Origin: Odobenus rosmarus divergens
Lineage: Eukaryota > Chordata > Mammalia > Carnivora > Odobenidae
Direction of reading: 5' to 3'
Assembly (NCBI RefSeq): GCF_000321225.1
Contig: NW_004450287.1
Coordinates: 1,407,171 to 1,471,170, forward strand
DNA length: 64,000 bases
A model generated the notes under the pieces. It searched no databases. It worked only from the letters and a program-made list of their open reading frames with translations, and was not told where the DNA came from. Shown in pieces: positions 23,202 to 34,800 of this stretch (position 1 is the first letter of the stretch; each line of letters opens with the position of its first letter). The position numbers and the translations under genes are program-made.

Positions 23202-25036
23202 CGATAGACAAAATCACAAACAAAAATCTTAATACTTTTTACAATATATCCTTTGTTTAGTTTTTAGAACCTTGATTTGAGAAACCCCTTTTTTGTTCCC
23301 AAAAGATCTATGTATTTTATCATTTAGGAAAAAAATCATACCTAGAGACTTGATTGTGGTAAAACCTCTTAACTTTTTTTCCAAGTCTTTGCATAGTTTT
23401 AACAGTGAGTTACAGCCATTTCCTACTGAATAAAGGCGAAGTCTCTTAGGTTGAGATGGGGTCACAATGAATCTGAAATGTCTGTTTCCTTCCAAAGACC
23501 CAGGTGTCAGCAAACTTGTTGTGCCTTCCCTTTCTGGCTTCTGGATCTTTTCCTCTTTGTTTGTCCTCAGAAGTTCTACCAGTTTCTTAAGGCACAGCTT
23601 CAATGCTGCTATTTGCTTTCAAGCCAGTAGACTTTGAGGTACTCCATGTGCAGAGATGCATTCATGGCTCTGGGGACACAACATGGATAAGGCTTTGTTT
23701 CCTGCTTGCGGCAGCTTTTTAGGTGATGGGGACCACAACCATGGAGACAGTGCTGCAAGGGAGGCCTCTGGCGTGCTGTGGGAGAACCCAGAGGGAATGA
23801 CAAGTTTGTACTGGGGATGAATTTGTGTCTTCTTAGAGGTGATATTTGAGTTGGTTTTTTAAGAACTTGAAGCTCTTGGTTGACCAGTTGTTTGTCAGTA
23901 GAAGGCTATTCCAGGTCTGAACAAAGGCTGTAGATATTTCCTAGTGATGGCAAATGGGAGAATGACAAAGAGTCTTTGGCTAAAGGGTAGGGTGCTATGG
24001 AAGAGGCTGGAGGCAGACCATGTTCTGAAGAGGCTGCATTGTCATGCTCTGGGCTTTGGAATGGACAGCCATGGAAGAATTCTATGCAGGGGATAATTGG
24101 ATGGATGATGATTGTGTGAGTTACAACAGGGAACATAAGGTGTCCAGGGAGGGAGAGAGGAGAAAATTATGTGGTCTTGTACATACCAAGTTTAGGGTGC
24201 TTCAGAGACCTCTCTCTCACTGGAGATTTCTGATAAGATTTTGGGAGCTCAGAGGAGTCGAGAATAGGGATTTGTGAGTGAAAGATTAATAAAACATTTT
24301 CCCCTTCTTTTTGAAAAATAAAATGACCTGGGGTTAACTTTTTCGCTCTGTTTGCCTGGAAACCTGACAGAGGTGAATGCTAGCTATGTTATTAGGCAAC
24401 GCTACTTGTGGTAAGAATGACCTGTGGTTGCTTAAGCTGAGTCTGGACTGGGAGGTCCATGAATGAATATACCTGCCTGGTGAGAAGGCATGGCTTTGGG
24501 CTTCCTGAGCACAATGGGCACTAGCTGGGCTCTCCCCTCACTGGGACCTGGAAGCTGTGGTTCTGGGACTGTTCAAGGAAAATAGTTCTCGAGGGATGGG
24601 GCTTCTAGGCTAGGGAGGCTTCTGTACCCACTCACTGAGACTATGTTCTGAGTCTCTCATCTCTGACCTGGGACGTACACCCTTAAAACCAGCCGCTGGT
24701 TGACTGGGGACACCCCTACGGCTGCACTGCTTCCTCTGCATCCCAGTGAGGCCAGCACTAGGTGAGGCTCCTGGGTTCCAAAAGTCCTCTATAAGAGGGG
24801 ATTATAAAAAGTGGACATTGTGGGAAGTCAATACCGAATTTATTGGCAAAAAGCCAATTTCTTCTCTTCCTGCCCATTAAAGAGAATATTCTGGCTTTGT
24901 GTGATCAATTTCTTCTTTTACTGAACTCCAACAGCAAGCCTGGTGTATGTCCTTAGCATCTAGTGCAGTTGGTGCTGCTCACATGGCAGATGCTCAGTCA
25001 ATAACTGTTGCATAACTGATATCAATAAATATTTAT
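23202..25036. other. Intergenic, one degraded repeat
   Basis: Unique sequence around the ancient repeat at 23890-24280. The 124-codon minus frame at 23229-23603 matches nothing I know. Confidence 0.5.
23890..24280 (+). repeat. Ancient interspersed repeat, same family, partial
   Basis: Carries gctattccaggtctgaaca and tttggaatggacagccatgg, matching the central part of the family. Confidence 0.5.
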
Positions 25037-25237
25037 TGGGACGCCTGGGTGGTTCAGTCAGTTAAGCGTCTGCCTTCAGCTCAGGTCATAATCCCAAGGT
25101 CCTGGGATGGAGCCCTGCATCGGGCTCCCTGCCCACCAAGGAGTCTGCTTCTCCTTCTCTCTCTACCCCCTCCCCGCTTGTGCTCTCTCTTTCTCTCTCA
25201 CTCTCTCTTTCAAGTAAATTAATAAAATATCTTTAAA
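25037..25237 (+). mobile_element. SINEC
   Basis: Forward copy from gacgcctgggtggttcagtc to an A-rich tail, flanked by aataaatattt. Confidence 0.92.
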
Positions 25238-25478
25238 AATAAATATTTCTTGATTACCTTCCATATTTTATTTATTTATTTATTTATTTTTTTACCTTCC
25301 ATATTTTAAATACTCCTGTTAGTTGTCAGGATACAAACATGTGTCAATATATCTCAAGGACTTCATATTTTATTAGAAAACACTTAGAATGAATTTTGTC
25401 ACAGGGAATGGTGGATAAATGACTGACTAGGCTGAATGTTAACTTAGAGCAGCAAAAGTGAACCCTCAATTAGGATTC

Positions 25479-25875
25479 TTTTTTTTTTTTGAGAGGGGGG
25501 GCAAAGGGAGAGAGAGAATCTTTTTTTTTTTTAAAGATTTTTCTTTTTTTTATTCATTTGAGACACAGAGATACGGAGAGAGAGAGAGAGACCATGAGCA
25601 GGGAGAGAGGCAGAGGGAGAGGGAGAAGCAGGCTCCCTGCTGAGCCAGGAGCCCGATGTGGGGCTCGATCCCAGGACCCTGGGATCATGACCTGAGCCGA
25701 AGGCAGACGCTTAACCATCTGAGCCACCCAGGCGCCCCGGGAGAGAGAGAATCTTAAGCAGCCTCCACGCCCAGTGCAGAGCCTGACTTGGACTTAATCT
25801 AACCACCCCGAGATCATGACCTGAGCAGAAATCAAAGAGTTGGACGCTTAACTGACTGAGCCACCCAGGTGCCCC
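25479..25875 (-). mobile_element. SINEC (outer), interrupted by a second SINEC
   Basis: An older reversed SINE flanked by aggattc, split in its GA-rich part by the copy at 25523-25738. Its head resumes at 25756. Confidence 0.88.
25523..25738 (-). mobile_element. SINEC (inner, nested)
   Basis: A younger reversed copy inserted in the GA repeat of the outer SINE. The TSD gggagagagagaatctt (17 nt) is perfect on both sides. Confidence 0.93.
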
Positions 25876-25961
25876 AGGATTCATTTTATAAAGTATATCT
25901 TTGTAACTTGTTTTCAAGGTTATATTTAAATTCTCGAATTTTCCTATCTCTCTCTCTCCCA

Positions 25962-26195
25962 ACTAATCACCGATTATCATCATTATCACAGTTAGCACTT
26001 AATAAGCACATATTATATTTGCCAGGAGTTATGCTAAGTGCTTTATGTGGATTATCTAACTGAATCCTCATCAGGTAATTACTAAAAGTATCCCCATTTT
26101 ACAGATGAGAAAACTAAGTTGGTGGAACCGGGATTCAAACCTGAAGTCTGACTCCAGAGCCCACCTTCTTAATCATTCCACCATTCTGCTTCTTG
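25962..26195 (-). repeat. MIR SINE
   Basis: Clear reversed MIR: gctaagtgctttatgtgg, ccccattttacagatgag, gggattcaaacctga. Confidence 0.9.
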
Positions 26196-26367
26196 CTGCT
26201 ATCCCCTCAGTGATATTTAGGTGAAATATATTCTAGGCATTTATCTACTTGGGTCATAAAAAGGACAAAAATACATCTGTGTATGTCTGGAAGTAAAGGA
26301 AAGTAAATTATTCTTCAAATGGATTACGGTGGACTTAGGCCTGATGTAGTAAAAATGTCTAGTTCTT

Positions 26368-26567
26368 CTTTTTTATTTTTCTAAAGATTTTATTTATTTG
26401 AGAGAGAGAGAGAGAGAATACAAGAGGGGAGAGGGACAGAGGGGCAGAGAAGCAGACTCCCCACTGGGCATGGGGCCCGATGCGGGGCTCAATCCCAGGA
26501 CCCTGGGATCATGACCTAAGCTGAAGGCAGATAGATGCCTAATCAACTGAGCCACCCAGGTGCCCCC
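26368..26567 (-). mobile_element. SINEC with 16-nt TSD
   Basis: Reversed copy flanked by aaaatgtctagttctt at 26352-26367 and 26568-26583. Confidence 0.95.
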
Positions 26568-26675
26568 AAAATGTCTAGTTCTTATTTACAAATCTGCTAA
26601 GTGAGAAATCACTTAATGTTCTGTGTAAGGCTTTAAAAGCACACGTGAAGCAAAAAAAAAAAAAAAAAAGTAATT

Positions 26676-27300
26676 TTAAAATTGGCAAGGATCTGAATAG
26701 ACATTTTTCCAAAGAAGATACACAAATGACTCACAGGTATATGAAAAGATGCTTAACATCACTAATCATCAGGGGACTGTAAATACAACCACAAGGAGAT
26801 ATCACCTCATACCTGTCAGGATGGCTATTATCAAAAAGACAAGAGATAACAAGTGTTGGTAAGGACATGTAGAAAGGAGAACCCTTGTTCACGTTGGTGG
26901 GAGTGTATGTTGGTACAGCCTCTATAGGAAACAATATGGAGTTCCTTAAAAAATTAAAAATAGGACTGCCATATGATTCCGTAATTCCACTTCTGAATAT
27001 TTATCCAAAGGAAATGAAATCACTATCTTGAAGAGATATCTGTATTCCCATGGTCAATGCAGCATTATTCATAATAGCCAAGATATGGAAATAATCTAAA
27101 TTATTTGAAATAAAAAGGCCAAACTCATAGTAACAGAGTAGAATGGTGGTTACCAGGGGCTGGTAGGTAGGGGAAATAGGGAGAAGATATTATATTATAT
27201 ACTTGAAGTTTGCTAAGAGAGTAGATCTTAAGCATTCTGACCACACACACACACACACACACACACGGTAAAAACACATGAACAAACAAAATGTTGGATC
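26676..27300 (+). mobile_element. L1 fragment (ORF2 3' end and 3' UTR)
   Basis: Sense-strand L1 sequence: the region around ggatctgaatagacattttt, then the typical atggctattatcaaaaagac and agcattattcataatagcc blocks, leading into an L1M-type 3' UTR and a CA repeat. Stops and gaps are present, so it is inactive. Confidence 0.9.
27243..27268. repeat. (CA)n microsatellite
   Basis: About 13 CA units at the end of the L1 3' UTR. Confidence 0.95.
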
Positions 27301-28242
27301 TAAAGTTAGAAATTAATGTCAAATAGTACATTTTAGTTAAAGCTCAAGCTATGTGAGTTTTGGATTTGACTTTCCCTTAGATGTGGTTGTTTGGTTTTAT
27401 TGTATCCTTACGGAAATCTCAAATAATCTTATTTTAAACTTTAATTATGCCTTGAAAATCTATGTTATTACAGATTTAACTGCAGTAGAGTGTTCTGCAT
27501 ACTAATGTTGGATTTTACCAAACACAGAGAAGTGGAAGACATTTAATCTGTCCAGTTTTTCTTGGTAATACTTGAGAATGCCAGAGAAACTATATTTCTC
27601 TTTCTTTTTGGTAACTGGCTTTCGCCCCCTCTGCTCTCTCCCGACTTTCACCCTCCCCTAGTTTACCTAGGGGAAGGATAGTTTGGTCTCACTTCTGTCC
27701 TAGCCGGGCCACTTGTGAACTGGTCTGCCATGCTGCTTGGCTCTTCTGGGGCTCGCTCTGCCCAGCCCCCCACCCCCCACCCACCAAGCTCTTGCACAAG
27801 GCAGCTGGGGAGAGGTGATGGAGAAGTCTGAGCTTCTCTTTACATTCCTTTCCCCAAATCTCCACAACACCACCGATACAAGGCTATGTGTGTAAGTAGG
27901 GAGTTGATATGATACATTGTCCCAAGTGGGACACTTGAGAGTGAAGCAGGGACTCTTAGTAATTACACCAGGACATCAGATGCAAAGGGGCAGTCCCCAG
28001 GCAAGCTGAGATGCATGGTCACTTCAGCATAGGAGATGTTTACTGAAGTTTGTGGACAACAGAAAGGAAACACAGAGCAAGTGGCGACTTAACTTTGACT
28101 GTCACTCACTCATCGCCTTCTTGACAGTCCTTCAGTGTCCCTACCCTGGGAGATTCTTTCTGGAGGTTTCAGGCCTCTCCCTGCTGTTTGTGGCTCAGGT
28201 TTGGGGAAGGGGAGGGGTTGATGTGAAGGGTCCTCTTTTCTG
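27301..28242. other. Intergenic, nothing recognised
   Basis: Between the L1 fragment and a hAT-like element. Unique sequence with no long frame. Confidence 0.5.
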
Positions 28243-28646
28243 CAGTGTCCAGTAGGATAATCATTAGCCACATGTGGCAATTCAAATTTAAATTAAATAA
28301 CTTGGGCTCCTGGGTGGCTCAGTGGTTAAGCATCTATCTGCCTTCGGCTCAGGCCATGATCCCACGTCCTGGGATCGAGCCCCGCATCGGGCTCCCTGCT
28401 CCGCGGGAAGCCTGCTTCTCCCTCTCCCACTCCCCCTGCTTGTGTTCCCTCTCCCGCTGTCTCTCTCTTTGTCAAATAAATAAATAAAAATCTTTAAAAA
28501 AATTTAAATTAAATAATGTTAAAAATTCAGGTTTTCAGTCGCACCACATTTCAAATGCTCAATAGCCACATGTAGTAAGTGGCTACAGCATTGGGCAAGA
28601 TGTAGAACATCTCCATCATCTTAGAAATTTATATTGGACAGTACTG
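28243..28646. mobile_element. hAT-like inverted-repeat element split by SINEC
   Basis: Left end cagtgtccagtagga and right end tattggacagtactg are inverted copies. Internal mirrored blocks agccacatgtggc and agccacatgtagtaag are present. The SINEC at 28301-28499 sits in its AT-rich centre. Confidence 0.65.
28301..28499 (+). mobile_element. SINEC inside a hAT-like element
   Basis: Forward copy of the cccactccccctgcttg sub-variant. The TSD aaatttaaattaaataa is at 28284-28300 and 28500-28516. It splits an older inverted-repeat element. Confidence 0.95.
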
Positions 28647-28703
28647 TACTCTCCTCAAACCTCCCTGTTTCCTTTCCTAGTTCCAGGTCCTTTATCCTCT
28701 GCA

Positions 28704-28758
28704 CGTACACACGCACACACGCATGCACGCACGCACGCACACACGCACGCACGCATGC
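28704..28758. repeat. CACG/CACA alternating purine-pyrimidine repeat
   Basis: Alternating purine-pyrimidine units (acgcacgcacgc), a sequence type able to adopt Z-DNA. Confidence 0.9.
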
Positions 28759-29705
28759 TGCCCAGCTGTCCAAGTTCCGTTTGTGTATTAGGCAGAAAAA
28801 ATGGCCATTCAGGCTTGCCCAAAGAGCCTCTTTTTTTCCTACTAAAAAGAACTGTCAGAGCTCTCTGCAGTGTTTCCCTCAAAACCAAAGGCCTGTCTAC
28901 CTAGGGATGAATGATCCCTCAGTCCTAGAAGGCAGAGGTATCTGTGGCCAGTTCTGGTTTCCCTAACGTTCCGAATGTGGCATTTGGAAGCTGTTTGATT
29001 ACGTTATCATCATATGGTGAATAAACATGTACAAGAAGTTCTAAGTCAAATCCGTTGTTAATGTGGCTATAAAAAGCAGAGAGAAGAAAATGAAAAAAGA
29101 ATTAGAGCTCAGCCTTAGGCACAACATCTTTTTTTTTTTTTTCAACATCAACTTTTAAATAGGAAATACTTGACTTGTACCGAGGAAGAGTCTGTCTGCA
29201 TCATGTTGAATAATCTTGCCAGATGGCCATCCAAACAACTGAACTGAAGCAAAACAGGCCAGATTTATAGTTTCACTGCAGTCAAAAATAACTTTTCTAT
29301 TATTAAAAGTAAATAATTTCATGTTAAGGTGTTGTGGCTTACATAACAATTTTGGACCATGAGATTTGCTTGAAACTAGTGATAACTGCAGAAGGTGGCA
29401 AACACTGGCCAGAGAAAAGAGATGATTCATTTTGTCTAGGCAAGATCAAGGGTGCATGCTTATAATCCAGTTTTTCCAGATTGTTGTCAGATTATAAAAG
29501 TTCTAGGGCTTAAGCCTCTATTCAAAGACATTTATTGCTTGAGTTTTTTTTTTTTAAAAACCATCTTCTTTCCATTGCTACCATCTCAAAACACTTAGAG
29601 GGGAGATGCTGCTCTTTGGCTTTTCTTTTTTTGCAACACTTTTTTTTTTTTTTGGCAGAGGGTGACTGGAAGATCGGACTCTGTGTGACTGAAGTAGCTT
29701 TGCAG
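28759..29705. other. Intergenic, nothing recognised
   Basis: Unique sequence with T-runs at 29129-29142, 29545 and 29641. No gene signal. Confidence 0.5.
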
Positions 29706-29831
29706 GGTTTTTGTTTTTTTTTTTTTCCAATTTATTTATTTGAGTAGTCTCTACACCTAACACGGGGCTCGAATTCACAACTCGGAGATCAAGAGTCACA
29801 TGCTCTTCTGACTGAGCCAGTGAGGTGCCCC
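29706..29831 (-). mobile_element. Short SINEC variant with TSD
   Basis: Reversed short subtype with poly-T, gagtagtct and a head ending gaggtgcccc. The TSD is agctttgcag on both sides. Confidence 0.9.
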
Positions 29832-30189
29832 AGCTTTGCAGTTTTTATTCTGTTTATTCCTTTAATAAACCTTCAAGTACATTTTGATGTGTGTATCATT
29901 CCAGGCCTGATTGCCCTCTTTCCCTCTGTTTGTTTGGCATTTATGCCCTTGGTAGAATAGGTAGACAGATGCTATGAGATTATGTACAAGGAAAGAAATA
30001 TGCCCAATTTACTATTGGAGATTTTGACCAACCACAAGCTAAGTGTCATAAACTAAGGTGCATACTTGGGAAAATAATATATAAGAAAGGATGATTGTTA
30101 TTGAATAGAGACAAACTCTTTGGGTACCTATGACTTGGTTCATGTTTCCTACCTGCATCTTCCGCATCCTTCCTTTATATTCATTCATT

Positions 30190-30775
30190 CATTCATTCCC
30201 CGTTGCTTACTACATACCAGAGAAGTAGCAAGTAAGATCAGCATAGTCTCTGCCTTCCCAGAGCTCTTGGGCAGTGACTAAGAGAGACCTAATCTCTGGT
30301 GAGGCGCAAGTCTTCCCCAAGGAAGTGATGAGGAGTTAGCCAGATGAAGGGTGGGAGTGGAGGTGAGGGCCAGCAAAAGGACAGTAAAACTTACGGGGAA
30401 CTTCCCAGGCAGAGGAAAGAGCATGGGAGAAGGCACTAGAATGGGACGCAGGACGTGTGCGTAAGGGGCTGAAGCCAGCAGGTAGAGAGAGGCTTCCCTT
30501 GGATGGGGCCAGAGTGGGCAGGGACTCCCATTTGCTGGTCTTGTCAGGAACTGGAGTTATATCCTGAGAGCAAAGGAAATTTGCCAATGTGCACAAAGTA
30601 AGAGCTGTGTCATCACATTTGTGTTTTTAAGAGCTCAGTGGCTTCTGTGAGGAGAATGCACTGAAACGGTAGGAAAGTCCCCGAGGGAGACCTGTGGGCG
30701 AGATGCCATTGAAGGAGCACAGGCAGTAAAGGATGGGGTCTTCCACCTGGGTGGGAGTGGAGACACTTTGCTAAG
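30190..30775 (+). repeat. Ancient interspersed repeat, same family, degraded
   Basis: After an ATTC microsatellite come ttgcttactacataccag and ttcccaggcaga blocks, in the same order as the copies at 47 and 56 kb. Confidence 0.5.
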
Positions 30776-31531
30776 CCAGGACATTTTTATTTTAGAAAGA
30801 ATCTTTTTAAGAAACTGAAAAGAAAATTCTGGTGTCTGAAAGCACTCATTCTGGATGTCTGAGGGTTCCAGTTTTTGAGTATTTTGGCTTCCATTTGTGG
30901 GCTACTTCTCTGTGCACGGTGACATGTTAATTCAGGTAATTCTCACAATCGCCCCATGATGTGGGACCTTCTCTGAACCAGGCAGTAGGACAGAGCTCAT
31001 AATCCTTCCCACTCCAACCAAGGAGGATTGGACTAGGAGTGGGTAAAGATATTGCCCAAGCCAGGCTAATCTGTTCTCCTCTTTTTCATTATCATGTCCC
31101 ATGATAAGGATGGCACTTACAAGGGTTAAACCCCTTGTCCAGTTATTTATCTTGCAAGAGGCAAAACCTGGATTTGTGCCCAAATCTGTGGCCTGCTATC
31201 TTGCTGCACACATACATATGCTTGGCTCTTGTAGGTGACTATATCGAGTTCTAGTGGACCCAGCCTAGGCCCGGGGGAGGGTCTCCAGGCTGGCTTGGCA
31301 CCAGAATAGACATCTCCTTTCCTGTGTTTGCCAGGCTTTGTCTACATGCCTGATACAGCAGGACTAGCAGCACAGGTCAAGCAGCTGACTTATCTGGGCA
31401 GTCATGGCCAAGGGAATGGGTTTGAGTTGTAGTTATTGGGGCTGAACTCTAGAAGACAGATGTGTCTTCCATATTTCTAAAGATAGCCTTGATGGTGAAT
31501 GTTGATATGGGGAAGACATCCCTTTGGTTTT
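30776..31531. other. Intergenic just beyond the putative ZNF704 3' end
   Basis: Contains MIR-like reversed pieces (cccatgatgtgggacc near 30955 and a tail near 31130-31200) and otherwise nothing recognised. Confidence 0.5.
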
Positions 31532-31735
31532 GTTTTTTTCTTTTTTCTTTTCTTAAAGATTTTATTTATTTATTCAAGATAGAAGGAGTGTGAGAGAGAA
31601 CATGAGCAGGGGGCAGAGGGAGAATCAGACTCCTGGCTGAGCAGGGAGCCCGATGCGGGGCTGGATGCCACGACCCCGGGATCATGATCTGAGCCGAAGG
31701 CAGATGCTTAACCAACTGAGCCACCCAGGCGCCCC
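31532..31735 (-). mobile_element. SINEC next to the putative ZNF704 3' end
   Basis: Reversed copy with TSD atccctttggtttt (31518-31531 and 31736-31749). It is the last SINEC before a 17.7-kb SINEC-free interval. Confidence 0.94.
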
Positions 31736-31863
31736 ATCCCTTTGGTTTTAAATTAGTTCACAACTGTAGATAAAACCTCCAACCCTCTGTCCTCAGTGAG
31801 CCTTTCTTAGTTATCCTTTACTTAAATAAACAGCCCCCCAATAGAAGCAGATACACAAAAACT

Positions 31864-31869
31864 TTTATT
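31864..31869 (-). terminator. Candidate distal polyadenylation signal of ZNF704
   Basis: A canonical AATAAA in ZNF704 orientation. It is followed within about 10-20 nt by a T/GT-rich stretch that could serve as the downstream element, so cleavage would fall near 31845-31855. The first SINEC copy on this side begins about 110 nt further on, consistent with leaving the transcription unit. Confidence 0.55.
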
Positions 31870-34800
31870 AAGTGGAAGTTAGACTCCATGGTAATTAACC
31901 AGTTACAAGTGCATTTAAATTCATGTGTGTGGACACTGTAGAAGTCAGGATGGTCTTATTGAAAGTCCAGTGTTCCGGCTTGGCATGTGCCAGTGCAACC
32001 CAAGGTAGAACCATACACGCGGTAAGTACAGGTCAATGATGATGTCAGACTACATCGGCAACACCATATTCATTGTTACAGCTAAGCATTACAGAACATG
32101 AAAGTCCAAAGACCAGAAGACTATTACTAAATTGATTCTTACTCTAAGCCTTTACTTCTACTTAAATGCTTCCATAGGACCAATGTGGCAAATCCTCAAC
32201 TCTGGGGGACAGCGCCATTTTTATGCATTACACTTAAATGGGCCACAGAAACTGCACACATTCAGTGGTCCTCCTGATGGCCACGGCAGGTCGATACCAG
32301 CTGTCCCCTTGGGAAAGTGCAGTTTAGTTTAACTGGTGTGAACATTTCATATGGTAAGTCTTCACATCTGAAATTTTTCTTCTATTTCAATTAGCACCAG
32401 TTTATTTGAAATCTTTTTCCTGGTGTTAAATATTTAGGAAACATTTTTTTTTTTTTTTAAACCAACACACAAAGTCCCAAACAACAGAAAGCAAAAAACA
32501 TTCAAAAAGTTGTTTTAAGAACAGCATTTAGAAAAAACATCATTTAAACATCCAACAAATCTATGTACAATGTGCCAAAAGCTGGCAATGGGCATGGCTG
32601 AGGAACAGTCACGTCAAAGATGTATTAACCGGAACCTCCACAGGCTGTATTTACAGTCAAATAGGTATTCAGAAATGTAGTATCAGAACATCTGAATTTG
32701 GCTAAAAATCATATAAAAAGACACATCCCCACCCCCAAAAACTTCTACATAGGTAGCAAACATATCCAGTATAACCATAAGTACCAGGTTTAGAAGTGCG
32801 TTTTTCCATATTTTCCATAGTTCTACAAACAGTTGAGAAACTTTCTCAACGGACAGAGAAGAGAACTAGAATGGCAGGGAAATGGAGTTCTTTATTTCAA
32901 CATTATCAGATGAAGGGAAAGAATTTTTTTTTTTTTCCATGCGGAGTGACGTAGGAAAGTACTAATTAAGGAGCAAGGATAAATTATTAGGGGAAAGGTT
33001 TCATGGAAATAAAAAATCAACAAGAAGGCTGAAGAAACGTATGTATATTCTGTACGGATGTTCCAGAAATGTAAGTAATTATCTCCATTAATTTTGAAAA
33101 AAGCCTAATGATTTGCTCTGATGGACAGCATTTTTATCTTTTGTTCTCTGAAATGCTAGAACCCAAACCCTTTGGAGAGTAGTTTTTGTTCTCATATTGA
33201 GAATTAAACACAACAGACATAACCTATTAATGCTATATTTATCCAATGTGATGCGCATTCACCTCATGCAGTTTTGTTTTCCTGTTAACCCAGCGTTACT
33301 AGAAGATCCACCTTCAAAAAACTGGGCACGTTTTGTAACAACCAGCATTTCTCATTTCTGCTTAAGAAGTAAACTAGAAACCGTTTCCTATTTATTTACC
33401 TTAATGGCTGAAGTTGTTTAGAGTCTGAAATTTCAATGCACTGTCTTTAAAAATATCAGCTGGAAGAATATAGATGGGAGTCCCACATTCCCATAATGTT
33501 ATGCATTCAAGTTTATTCTGAATAATTTGTGTTTGTGATAAGTCTATGAAAAAAATTTACTTGGATTTGATACAAAATACAGTTACTCTTTGAAAATGCA
33601 TAGTTTGTAACTTTATACATTCATTCACTAATATTAAAGACCTTTTGTAAGCAAGTACTTACTTCCAAATGGTGGTAAGATTGTAGTTCAAAAGATCTCT
33701 CAAAACTGGATAGCATCGCCACATTGCTTTTGGAATTAGTGCCCAAGGCCTAGTTAACGCTGTCATTAACATCACACAGGAAGGACTGCGGCTTTCTCTT
33801 CCTTCTGGCTTTACCTCGTTTAGCAGGCACTAAAAAGCAATGCTTTCTACTGACAGTATTTCCACTAAATACCCCATTTGAAATATTTTATAATTTCGTT
33901 TTACTATTTTAGATTTGGTGTAGAAAACAATTTGAAAGATGGCTTAATTTTTAAAAGTAGAGTTTTTTGTTTTTTTTTTTTAAACCTTACCATGGACTAA
34001 GGGCAACGGAGGGTTTGTGACAACGGTTGTTCTCTCGCTCCCCAGCCCCCTCATTTGAGAAAGATGACCGTAGGCCACTCGGTAGTTGCATTTGATGGTG
34101 GTCATGAACCCTTTGGGACCTAGCGATTTTTTCTTATCCTGAGTTCTTCTTCTAAGTATATAGATTTTGAGACATGAAACACTTTGGAAACTACACTAGT
34201 ATCTGGTTATTCCAGAGAGCATATGTTTAAATGGCTGACCATCGTCCAACCATTGATTATAAAAATAGGAATTCTAGGTCATGTTGTAGGAAAATATTGA
34301 TTAATGGCATTTTTTTTTTTTAAACACATATAATCCACATTTCTGGGTTGTTTTACACCCAGAGCATTTTCAGTTATTGAAGTCATGGAACATTTTGGGG
34401 GTATTGAGTTCTTTCCTAAAAATCTAAGTCTATTCTAAAGCTTTCTACCAGTGATCACAGAGGTTCCCCAGACAGTCGGGATACTTTGGAAGAAGGGGCT
34501 TTGCTATCATCACAGGGCTTGGTCAAGTCACAGTCATTGATTTCCAATTAGCAGAGAATAGAATAAAAAGACATAAAAAGCAAAGCAAGGGTTTGTAATC
34601 TGCAAAGTGATGCATCCTTTTTTTTGGAGAGGAGGCAGTTTGTAATTACACTACACTGTAGATCCCTGAGGGGTAATTCCAGCTCTGGCCTTGCTGGCCC
34701 GCAGAGCTCTACCTTTGCCCTCTGTCTTGGCCGTTTGTGCCCCAAGCATGGGAAGAGGCCTCCACCAGGCTGAGCGACAGGTGCTTAATGGTAAGAGCAG

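Noticed and set aside
26731..26934. Minus-strand ORF
   Set aside because: Antisense of the L1 ORF2 fragment.
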